Shown: piece by piece, positions 7,571-13,960 of the stretch
How positions within the stretch are numbered: position 1 is the stretch's first letter
How the letters are laid out: every line of letters begins with the position of its first letter
DNA from: an uncultured Halomicronema sp.
GTDB taxonomy: Bacteria; Cyanobacteriota; Cyanobacteriia; Phormidesmidales; Phormidesmidaceae
NCBI GenBank assembly: GCA_937897665.1
Contig: CALCPB010000017.1
Location: forward strand, 1 to 13,960
Length of the DNA stretch: 13,960 nucleotides
Direction: 5' to 3'
Position numbers and translations under genes: made by a program
Notes under the pieces: model-generated
What the model was told of the DNA's origin: nothing
Databases searched by the model: none
The model's input: the letters and a program-made list of their open reading frames with translations, nothing else

Positions 7571-7625
7571 AGACATTCATTGCAGATATCGCATGGCTGT
7601 CATGCGATATCTGCAATGAATGTCT
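7571..7625. repeat. Perfect 25-bp inverted repeat with 5-nt loop
   Basis: The arms at 7571-7595 and 7601-7625 are exactly complementary over all 25 positions around a GCTGT loop. Each arm begins or ends with AGACATTCATTGC or its complement, with GATATC in the middle. No T-run follows on either side, so it is not a standard terminator. It ends 7 bp before the candidate NtcA site of the nirA promoter. The 162 bp before it (7409-7570) hold nothing else clear beyond one HIP1-like GCGATCGC. Confidence 0.9.
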
Positions 7626-7632
7626 CAGTAAA

Positions 7633-7674
7633 GTTACACAAGCTACAAAAAACCTAGGTGGACTCCTTTAGGTT
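7633..7674 (+). promoter_or_regulatory. Candidate NtcA-activated promoter of nirA
   Basis: GTTACACAAGCTAC (7633-7646) fits the NtcA-box core GTN10AC and differs from GTA-N8-TAC at one position. Exactly 22 nt later comes TAGGTT (7669-7674), a TAN3T -10 element, which is the class II spacing of NtcA-activated cyanobacterial promoters. Transcription would start near 7681, leaving a leader of about 200 nt before nirA. NtcA with 2-oxoglutarate activates nitrate assimilation genes when ammonium is scarce, which fits the downstream genes. Confidence 0.7.
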
Positions 7675-7686
7675 TGAATTCGTAAG

Positions 7687-7708
7687 CGCACAAATGTGTG
7701 TTTGCGCG
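7687..7708 (+). other. Hairpin at the 5' end of the nirA leader
   Basis: CGCACAAA (7687-7694) and TTTGCGCG (7701-7708) pair at seven of eight positions around TGTGTG. If transcription starts near 7681, this sits at the extreme 5' end of the mRNA, where it could stabilise the transcript. The rest of the leader to 7883 is T-rich and shows nothing further. Confidence 0.35.
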
Positions 7709-7883
7709 TGAGTTCCTATTGCAAGGATTTCCCTGTCTCGCCCTGAGTATTTTCGATTGAGATCATCCATAAGCGCATCGGCATACTTTTTGATAATCTC
7801 TGTCGCCTTGTTTTGATTTCTGTTTTCCTAGTTTTCTAACTGGTTTCAGGTTGTTCGACATTTCACTAAAAGGTCAAGAAATC

Positions 7884-9473
7884 GTGGTTGATGCTGCCCC
7901 GAACACAACTAAAAAGCTCAACAAGTTTGAAAGATTCAAGGCCGACAAGGATGGCCTGGCAGTCAAGTCGGAACTCGAAAAATTTGCTGAGATGGGGTGG
8001 GAAGCGGTTGATGAAACGGATCTAACTCACCGACTGAAGTGGTTAGGGATCTTTTTTCGCCCCGTTACGCCTGGCAAGTTCATGCTGCGCATGCGGCTGC
8101 CCAACGGTATTTTGTCCAGTCAAAAAATGCGGGTATTAGCCGAGGTGGTGCAGCGCTACGGCGATGATGGCAGTGCCGACATCACAACGCGCCAAAATCT
8201 ACAGCTGCGAGGCATTCGGTTGGAGGATATCCCTGACATCTTTCAGCGATTTGAGGCCGTCGGGCTGACCTCCATTCAGTCGGGGATGGATAACGTTCGC
8301 AATATTACAGGTTCTCCGGTGGCAGGTATTGACGCCAGCGAGCTGATTGACACTCGCGGCTTAGTGAAAAAGCTGCAGGACATGATTACCAACCGCAGCG
8401 CTGGAAACCCAGAATTCACCAACCTGCCGCGCAAGTTCAACATTGCGGTAGAAGGGGGGCGTGACAATGCCGTGCACGCTGAAATTAACGACATTGCCTT
8501 TGTGCCCGCCTATCGAGATGGTCAGCTTGGATTCAATGTTCTGGTAGGGGGCTTTTTCTCGGCTCGCCGCTGCGAAGCCGCTGTGCCCTTGAATGCTTGG
8601 GTCGAGCCGAATGATGATGTGGTGGCGCTGTCGCGAGCCATCTTAGAGGTGTATCGCGACAATGGCCTGCGGGTCAATCGGCAAAAGTCACGGTTGATGT
8701 GGCTCATTGACGAATGGGGCATGGAGCAATTTCGGGCTGAAGTCGAAAAGGCCTATGGCAAGCCTTTTCTCAGTGCGGCCCCGAAGGATGAAATTGACTG
8801 GAATAAGCGCGATCACGTCGGCATTTACCCCCAACAGCAGCCGGGTTTGAACTATGCCGGGCTGCATGTGCCGGTAGGTCGATTAAGTGCCCGTGACATG
8901 TTCGATGTGGCGCGCATTGCTGACGTGTATGGCGAAGGCGAAATTCGCCTTACGGTCGAGCAAAGTATCATCATTCCTTACATTCCCGATTCGCGGTTGG
9001 AACTGTTGCAGCAGGAAGATTTGCTTGAGCGCTTTTCGCTCGAGCCGAGTCCGCTGGTGCGATCGCTCGTCTCTTGCACGGGCGCTCAGTTTTGTAACTT
9101 TGCCCTGGTGGAGACGAAGCAGCGGGCTTTGGCGATCGCCCGGCAGCTAGATGCCACCTTGTCAGTGCCCCAGCCCGTGCGCATTCATTGGACGGGCTGC
9201 CCCAACTCTTGCGGCCAGCCGCAGGTGGCTGACATTGGCCTGATGGGCACCAAGGTGCGTAAAGATGGCAAGCCCGCCGAAGGGGTTGACATCTATATGG
9301 GCGGCAAGGTGGGCAAAGATGCGCAGCTTGGCACCTGCGTACAAAAAGGTGTGCCCTGTGATGAGCTGCCAGAGGTTTTAGCGGGACTGTTAACGGAGCG
9401 CTTTGCCGCGCAACCCCGCACAGATTTTTCGACACCTAGCAATGGCCATGTGCAAATTGCGGTAGACGAATAA
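7884..9473 (+). CDS. nirA: Ferredoxin-nitrite reductase NirA
   Basis: NirA reduces nitrite to ammonium with six electrons from ferredoxin, using siroheme coupled to a [4Fe-4S] cluster. The cluster/siroheme cysteines are present with the expected spacing 6-35-4: Cys398 and Cys404 (CTGAQFC), Cys439 and Cys443 (CPNSC). Other family blocks are HRLKWLGIFFRPVTPGKFMLRMR, TTRQNLQLRGI, PVAGIDASELIDTR, NLPRKFNIAVEGG and the second half-repeat around GRLSARDMFDVARI. No ATG is available. I prefer GTG 7884 (529 residues) because AAAAGG at 7868-7873 gives a good ribosome-binding site and the N-terminus then leads quickly into NKFERFKADKDGLAVK. TTG 7851 (540 residues) is possible but has poorer support. It is first in the nirA-nrtP-narB cluster, behind a candidate NtcA promoter. 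Confidence 0.96.
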   Translation: MVDAAPNTTKKLNKFERFKADKDGLAVKSELEKFAEMGWEAVDETDLTHRLKWLGIFFRPVTPGKFMLRMRLPNGILSSQKMRVLAEVVQRYGDDGSADITTRQNLQLRGIRLEDIPDIFQRFEAVGLTSIQSGMDNVRNITGSPVAGIDASELIDTRGLVKKLQDMITNRSAGNPEFTNLPRKFNIAVEGGRDNAVHAEINDIAFVPAYRDGQLGFNVLVGGFFSARRCEAAVPLNAWVEPNDDVVALSRAILEVYRDNGLRVNRQKSRLMWLIDEWGMEQFRAEVEKAYGKPFLSAAPKDEIDWNKRDHVGIYPQQQPGLNYAGLHVPVGRLSARDMFDVARIADVYGEGEIRLTVEQSIIIPYIPDSRLELLQQEDLLERFSLEPSPLVRSLVSCTGAQFCNFALVETKQRALAIARQLDATLSVPQPVRIHWTGCPNSCGQPQVADIGLMGTKVRKDGKPAEGVDIYMGGKVGKDAQLGTCVQKGVPCDELPEVLAGLLTERFAAQPRTDFSTPSNGHVQIAVDE

Positions 9474-9494
9474 GGCTTTGGGCAGGGCTAACTT

Positions 9495-9586
9495 TTCGAT
9501 ACCCTGACCCATCGAAGACTCCCATATCACGTGGGGGAGTGTTGTCAACAGAAAAAAACCTTGCGAGCTAGCACTCACAAAGGTTT
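9495..9586 (+). other. Tandem hairpins in the nirA-nrtP spacer
   Basis: Three inverted repeats follow one another in the 148-bp spacer: TTCGAT/ATCGAA (9495-9500, 9511-9516), ACTCCC/GGGAGT (9518-9523, 9535-9540) and AAACCTT/AAGGTTT (9556-9562, 9580-9586). None is followed by a proper T-run. They may mark RNA processing or stability elements that set different amounts of nirA and nrtP message. Confidence 0.4.
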
Positions 9587-9621
9587 GAGTCGTTTCTTGG
9601 TTCATTAGGAGATTAGCACAG

Positions 9622-11247
9622 ATGCTTGTTGAGTTGTTTACTAGAGCAACTCAGGGCAGGTACAAAGTATTACACCTGACCTGGTTTGCCTTCTTTCTAA
9701 CGTTTGTTGTTTGGTTCAACTTTGCACCGTTTGCCACCACGATTGCTCAAGACTTTGGCCTAGAGCCCGCCCAGGTGGGGACAATTGGCCTTTGCAACTT
9801 GGCCCTGACGGTGCCGGCTCGCGTCATCATTGGCATGATTTTGGACAAGTATGGGCCGCGTCTGACCTACTCTTGCCTGCTGATTTATGCCGCCATTCCC
9901 TGTCTCATCTTTGCGACCGCTCAGAGCTTCAATCAGCTCGTGCTGGGTCGTTTGCTGATGGGCATTGTGGGAGCGGGCTTTGTGATTGGCATTCGCATGA
10001 CGGCTGAGTGGTTCCCACCGAAGGAAGTCGGCACGGCAGAAGGCATTTACGGCGGCTGGGGGAACTTTGGTTCTGCCTTCTCCGCCTTCACTATGGTCAT
10101 TTTTGCGCTGGCCTTGACGGCTCTACCGGGCGCTTTCCAGTTTCCGGAGGCTGAGACGTTTCGCGTTCTCGTATTTCCGCCCTTCCAGACTGACGTGTTG
10201 AACTGGCGCGCTGCGATCGCCGGTAGCGGTATTGTGGCTGCTTGTTACGGTGTGTTCTATTACTTCAACGTCACCGATACGCCTCCTGGCAAAGTCTATC
10301 AGCGCCCCGAGAGCGCTCGCGGCATGGAAGTCACTTCCGTACGTGACTTCTGGTTCCTCATGGCGATGAATTTGCCCCTCACCCTGATTCTGATGGTGTT
10401 GGCTTGGCGTTTGCAAAAAGTCAACTTCCTCACGTCGGGCGGCATGTATCTCGCTTGTGTGTTGCTGCTAGGGCTCTATGCTTTCCAAGCCTACAACTGC
10501 TGGAGTGTGAATAAAGAGCTACTCGCTGGGACCAAGACCTATTCGCCCGCAGAGCGCTATCGCTTTAAGCAAGTGGCGATGCTAGAGCTGACCTACATCG
10601 TTAACTTTGGTTCGGAGATTGCCGTTGTCACTATGCTACCCGCCTTTTTTGAAGGCACCTTTGGCCTTGACAAGGCGACTGCGGGTTTGGTGGCGGCGAG
10701 CTATGCGTTTATGAACTTGGCTTCGCGTCCGGGGGGCGGTCTCATTTCCGACAAAATGGGCAGCCGCAAGTGGACGATGGTCATTCTGACGGCCGGCATG
10801 GGTATCGGCTACATGATGATGGGCACGGTCAACAGTGCCTGGCCCCTGCCGCTAGCCGTGTTGCTGACGATGGCCTGCTCTTTCTTTGTGCAGTCTTCTG
10901 AGGGCGCTACCTTTGCCATGGTGCCGCTGGTGAAGCGCCGCATCACCGGGCAGATTGCCGGTAACGTGGGTGCTTACGGCAACGTGGGCGCAGTGGCCTA
11001 CCTGAGTATTCGCCTGTTATTCGTCGATGGCTCAGCAGCGGCGAACGCGGGTACGCCGGTGATGGCTGCGGTCAACTCGCAATTCTTTCAAGTGTTAGGC
11101 ATTGCGGGTTTGGTCGTCGCCTTCCTTTGCGTCTTCTTCTTGGATGAGCCGCAGGGTTCCTTCGCTGACTTCCATGAGGGCGAAGAGCCTGATTTGGTCA
11201 CCCATCCGACAGCACTGCCCAATGAGCAGTCGGCTCGTTTGCTATAA
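9622..11247 (+). CDS. nrtP: Nitrate/nitrite permease NrtP (MFS, NNP family)
   Basis: This 541-residue inner-membrane transporter belongs to the nitrate-nitrite porter branch of the major facilitator superfamily, the single-protein alternative to the ABC importer NrtABCD. The sequence is strongly hydrophobic with about 12 helices. The two NNP signatures are visible: GIYGGWGNFGSAF (141-153) in the fifth helix and AGNVGAYGNVGAVAYL (446-461) in the eleventh. The candidate substrate arginines are Arg67 (VPARVIIGMILDKYG) and Arg369 (ASRPGGGLISDKMG). The central loop between helices 6 and 7 is long (about 215-245), and residues 270-315 form a further insertion typical of the cyanobacterial branch. 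ATG 9622 follows AGGAGA at 9607-9612. It lies 148 bp after nirA and 287 bp before narB; it supplies their substrates. Confidence 0.95.
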   Translation: MLVELFTRATQGRYKVLHLTWFAFFLTFVVWFNFAPFATTIAQDFGLEPAQVGTIGLCNLALTVPARVIIGMILDKYGPRLTYSCLLIYAAIPCLIFATAQSFNQLVLGRLLMGIVGAGFVIGIRMTAEWFPPKEVGTAEGIYGGWGNFGSAFSAFTMVIFALALTALPGAFQFPEAETFRVLVFPPFQTDVLNWRAAIAGSGIVAACYGVFYYFNVTDTPPGKVYQRPESARGMEVTSVRDFWFLMAMNLPLTLILMVLAWRLQKVNFLTSGGMYLACVLLLGLYAFQAYNCWSVNKELLAGTKTYSPAERYRFKQVAMLELTYIVNFGSEIAVVTMLPAFFEGTFGLDKATAGLVAASYAFMNLASRPGGGLISDKMGSRKWTMVILTAGMGIGYMMMGTVNSAWPLPLAVLLTMACSFFVQSSEGATFAMVPLVKRRITGQIAGNVGAYGNVGAVAYLSIRLLFVDGSAAANAGTPVMAAVNSQFFQVLGIAGLVVAFLCVFFLDEPQGSFADFHEGEEPDLVTHPTALPNEQSARLL

Positions 11248-11305
11248 CGAACCGTTCGATTTGGGCGGAAGCTTTTCTCGAGTTTCCCTTCAACCATCAG
11301 ACAGT

Positions 11306-11351
11306 AGTCGGGGGATACATTCCATTGAGCTGGAGGTGTCTCCCGACTTTT
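11306..11351 (+). terminator. Terminator-like hairpin between nrtP and narB
   Basis: AGTCGGGGGA (11306-11315) pairs with TCTCCCGACT (11339-11348) over 10 positions including one G-U, followed by TTTTC (the final T of the stem begins the run). The loop holds a further TCCA/TGGA pairing. It lies 58 nt after the nrtP stop. It could end or attenuate the nirA-nrtP transcript ahead of narB. The remaining spacer to 11534 shows only a weak TATGGT (11504-11509) that might serve as a -10, without a good NtcA box. Confidence 0.6.
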
Positions 11352-11534
11352 CTCCAATAAAGACGATCAATTCAATACGGCTCACCGGATTCAGATCCTG
11401 GAAACTCATGCAATGTCAGTCTGATCTGGACTGGCATCACACCGCATTTTTTATTTGGATCATCATCCAGATAGCGTTCTTACACCGTCGAAACTCGTCT
11501 GAATATGGTCGCGATCGCACAAAGGTAAGCCATC

Positions 11535-13832
11535 ATGACATCCACCAAAACTCTGTGCCCCTATTGCGGTGTTGGTTGTGGCCTGGAGGTCTCACCCACC
11601 AAGTCAAAAAAAGCCCCTGCAGACAGTGATTGGACGGTGCGTGGCGATCGCGCTCATCCATCAAGTCAGGGCATGGTGTGTGTCAAAGGGGCCACGATTG
11701 CCGAGGCAATCGATAAAAACCGGCTGCTGTATCCGCTCATGCGGGCGTCATTAGATGAGCCTTTTCGGCGGGTGAGTTGGAATGCGGCCCTGGATGCGAT
11801 TAGCGATCGCATTCGCCATGTCGTCGCTACCCAGGGGCCTGAAGCCGTGTGTATGTACGGATCAGGTCAGCTCCAAACCGAAGACTATTACACCGCCCAA
11901 AAGCTGTTGAAGGGCTGCTTAGGCACTAACAATTTTGATGCTAACTCGCGTCTGTGCATGTCTTCCGCTGTCGCTGCCTACATTCAAAGCTTTGGCTCCG
12001 ATGGGCCGCCCCCTTGCTACGACGATTTAGAAAACACCGACTGTGCCTTTTTGATTGGCACCAACACCGCTGAGTGTCATCCCATCGTGTTCAACCGGTT
12101 GCGTAAATATCACCGCAAAAAGCGCGGCAAAGTCAAGCTGATTGTGGTCGATCCGCGCCGGACGGAAACGGCCAAGGATGCAGATTTGCATTTGGCGATT
12201 CGTCCTGGTACTGACATTACGTTGATGAACGGGATTGCTCATATTCTGCTGCGACAGCGGTGGATTGATGCCATGTTCATCGACGAAGCCACGAAGGATT
12301 TCCAAGCCTACGCCGAGGTGATTCGCCACTATCCGCCCGAGCGGGTGGCCGAGGTCTGCGGCATCACGGTCAAAGATTTAGAAGAGGCAGCCCGTTGGTG
12401 GGGCTTGTCTAAAAGTGTGTTGTCGCTCTGGTCGATGGGGATTAATCAATCCTCTGAGGGCACGGCCAAAGCTCGTACGCTAATCAACCTGCACCTCATG
12501 ACCGGACAAATTGGTAAACCCGGTGCGGGTCCCTTTTCGCTGACGGGTCAGCCCAATGCCATGGGAGGCCGAGAGGCTGGGGGATTAGCTCACATTCTGC
12601 CGGGCTATCGCTTGGTCAAAAATCCGGAGCATCGCCGGGCGGTGGAGCAGGCTTGGCAATTACCCGCTGGCAGCATTTCACCTACGCCCGGCTTAGCGGC
12701 TTGGGACATGATGGTGGGCCTAGAGCAGGGTGCGGTGGGCCTATTTTGGGTGGCTGCGACGAATCCGGCTGTGAGCATGCCCGATATTGAGCGCACCAAA
12801 GCCGCCCTGCGGCGATCTCCCTTTACCGTTTATCAAGACGCCTACTATCCCACCGAAACTGCCGAATATGCCCACGTCTTGCTGCCCGCTGCCCAGTGGG
12901 GCGAAAAAACTGGCATCATGACGAATTCGGAGCGCACGGTCACCCTGTGCCCCGCATTTCAACCTCGGCCCGGTGAAACCCGCGCCGATTGGGAAATTTT
13001 TGCCGAGGTGGGCCGACGGCTGGGATTTGAGCAACAGTTTGCCTGGCAGTCAGCGGCTGAGGTGTATGACGAGTTTGTGCAGCTGACCGCCGGTCGCGTT
13101 TGCGATATGACTGGCCTCAGCCACGATCGCCTCGCTGCTGGCCCCATCCAATGGCCTTGCCCTCAGCAGGAAACCGCACAGACGGCCTGGAACAAGTATG
13201 ACAAGCGCCTCTACGCTGATCATCACTTTCCGACGCCCAATGGTCGTGCCAACTTTGCCGCCTTTCATGAAGGCGGTTTGGCCGAGCTGCCGGATACTGA
13301 CTTCCCCTTTGTGCTGACCAATGGCCGGCTGTATGGCCACTGGCACACCCAAACCCGCACGGGCCGCATCGATAAAATTCGCAAAATGCACCCCGAACCG
13401 CTGCTAGAGATGAATCCTCTCGACGCGCAGCGGCTGCAGCTGCAGTCGGGCGATTGGGTCGAGGTGCGATCGCGCCGGGGTTCGGCTCGCCTCAAGCTCC
13501 ATGTCACGCAGTACATTCGCAAAGGGGTGCTATTTATCCCCATGCATTGGGGAGCGCTATGGGCCGATCAGGCGGAATGTAATGCGCTCACGCACTCTGC
13601 CGTTTGCCCCATTTCTCTGCAGCCAGAACTCAAGGCCAGTGCGGTCGCAGTCGTGCCTTTAACCGCAGAGATGAGAGTGGCGGTGATGTCAGGAGACCAG
13701 CGAGATCGCGGGCTGGTGGGAGTCGCGCGATCGGTAAAACGATGTAGGCATTCGGAGTTCAGATTACCCTGCGGGAAGGACAGAGCCCTATGGAGTTTGA
13801 AATTCGAAGTTTTTGCCGATTTTCTGAAATAA
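11535..13832 (+). CDS. narB: Ferredoxin-nitrate reductase NarB
   Basis: NarB is the cytosolic, monomeric assimilatory nitrate reductase that reduces nitrate to nitrite using ferredoxin, a [4Fe-4S] cluster and Mo-bis-MGD. The N-terminal cluster ligands are Cys8, Cys11, Cys15 (CPYCGVGC) and Cys49 (GMVCVKG). The Mo ligand is Cys141 in [12 protein letters not shown]. Further blocks are [63 protein letters not shown] and the C-terminal MGD-binding domain around [18 protein letters not shown] through [10 protein letters not shown] 11535 follows AAAGG at 11521-11525. The 765-residue length exceeds the usual 710-740. The last 56 residues or so (from about 710) are basic and show no resemblance to the family end, suggesting read-through past an ancestral stop. 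It may be transcribed with nirA-nrtP or partly from its own promoter. Confidence 0.96.
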   Translation: MTSTKTLCPYCGVGCGLEVSPTKSKKAPADSDWTVRGDRAHPSSQGMVCVKGATIAEAIDKNRLLYPLMRASLDEPFRRVSWNAALDAISDRIRHVVATQGPEAVCMYGSGQLQTEDYYTAQKLLKGCLGTNNFDANSRLCMSSAVAAYIQSFGSDGPPPCYDDLENTDCAFLIGTNTAECHPIVFNRLRKYHRKKRGKVKLIVVDPRRTETAKDADLHLAIRPGTDITLMNGIAHILLRQRWIDAMFIDEATKDFQAYAEVIRHYPPERVAEVCGITVKDLEEAARWWGLSKSVLSLWSMGINQSSEGTAKARTLINLHLMTGQIGKPGAGPFSLTGQPNAMGGREAGGLAHILPGYRLVKNPEHRRAVEQAWQLPAGSISPTPGLAAWDMMVGLEQGAVGLFWVAATNPAVSMPDIERTKAALRRSPFTVYQDAYYPTETAEYAHVLLPAAQWGEKTGIMTNSERTVTLCPAFQPRPGETRADWEIFAEVGRRLGFEQQFAWQSAAEVYDEFVQLTAGRVCDMTGLSHDRLAAGPIQWPCPQQETAQTAWNKYDKRLYADHHFPTPNGRANFAAFHEGGLAELPDTDFPFVLTNGRLYGHWHTQTRTGRIDKIRKMHPEPLLEMNPLDAQRLQLQSGDWVEVRSRRGSARLKLHVTQYIRKGVLFIPMHWGALWADQAECNALTHSAVCPISLQPELKASAVAVVPLTAEMRVAVMSGDQRDRGLVGVARSVKRCRHSEFRLPCGKDRALWSLKFEVFADFLK

Positions 13833-13940
13833 GACGACAAATCTTGCGCCCTTGCCCCCCGGCCCCTTATTGCTCCTGCCACTCTCTACCTACTACCCGT
13901 CACTCCCTCTTTCCCATCAGCCCTCTTAACCCGTATCACC
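13833..13940 (+). other. Pyrimidine-rich spacer after narB
   Basis: Bases from about 13850 to 13940 are strongly biased to C and T on the + strand (for example CCCTTGCCCCCCGGCCCC at 13848-13865), with almost no G after 13880. No hairpin terminator is evident. The stretch could be an untranslated leader for the next gene or a strand-asymmetric simple-sequence region. Confidence 0.5.
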
Positions 13941-13960
13941 ATGTCCACTGCTGACCTCAC
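13941..13960 (+). CDS. Possible start of a next gene, cut by the window edge
   Basis: ATG 13941 opens a frame reading MSTADL with no stop before the window ends. No ribosome-binding site precedes it (CCCGTATCACC), and six codons are too few to identify anything. It is offered only because a gene on the same strand is expected soon after narB. Confidence 0.25.

Noticed and set aside
11470..11509. NtcA-type promoter for narB (GAT-N8-TAC with TATGGT)
   Set aside because: The box lacks the GT half-site and the spacing is 20 rather than 22-23 nt.

Overview
The window reads as chromosome from a filamentous, probably non-heterocystous cyanobacterium (Leptolyngbya/Nodosilinea-like is a guess). The reasons are frequent HIP1 octamers (GCGATCGC), ferredoxin-dependent nitrite and nitrate reductases, an NrtP-type nitrate permease, an EI24-family membrane protein, typical cyanobacterial interspersed repeats, and a small gene that looks like patX, a partner of the HetR regulator of multicellular cyanobacteria. 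hetR itself is not in the window.

Layout. Bases 3-152 hold the C-terminus of an unidentified membrane-associated protein. Then comes thiC (257-1642, +), converging on a short Hsp70-family gene (1796-3394, -) and an EI24-domain membrane protein (3537-4370, -), which may be co-transcribed. Divergent from the EI24 gene is a 61-residue secreted-peptide gene (4494-4679, +). It has a hydrophobic N-terminus, a GGTGR pentapeptide near its C-terminus and a TCCGGA (DIF1-type) element 54 bp upstream. I call it a PatX homologue with a variant pentapeptide.

Bases 4680-7630 are about 3 kb of gene-poor, lower-GC DNA. It contains two decayed reading frames (one with a pair of compensating frameshifts, one with an in-frame TGA), one credible gene for a coiled-coil membrane-anchored small protein (5675-6016), and a candidate short transcription unit with a 20-codon ORF and a strong hairpin. 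It also holds a cluster of CTGTAGA/TCTACAG heptamers, a MITE-like interspersed repeat (6966-7108) and a perfect 25-bp inverted repeat (7571-7625).

The right half is the nitrate assimilation cluster nirA - nrtP - narB, all on +. It starts from a good candidate NtcA-dependent promoter (GTT-N8-TAC, 22 nt, TAGGTT) only 7 bp after the 25-bp palindrome. NrtP imports nitrate and nitrite, NarB reduces nitrate to nitrite and NirA reduces nitrite to ammonium, both with reduced ferredoxin. The spacers inside the cluster carry hairpins, including a terminator-like one between nrtP and narB, so expression of the three genes may be stepped. narB appears to have a non-conserved C-terminal tail of about 56 residues. 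A possible next gene begins at 13941 and runs off the window.

The most notable observation is a PatX-like signalling peptide gene with a variant pentapeptide in the neighbourhood of the nitrate assimilation genes, separated from them by a decayed, structure-rich island.
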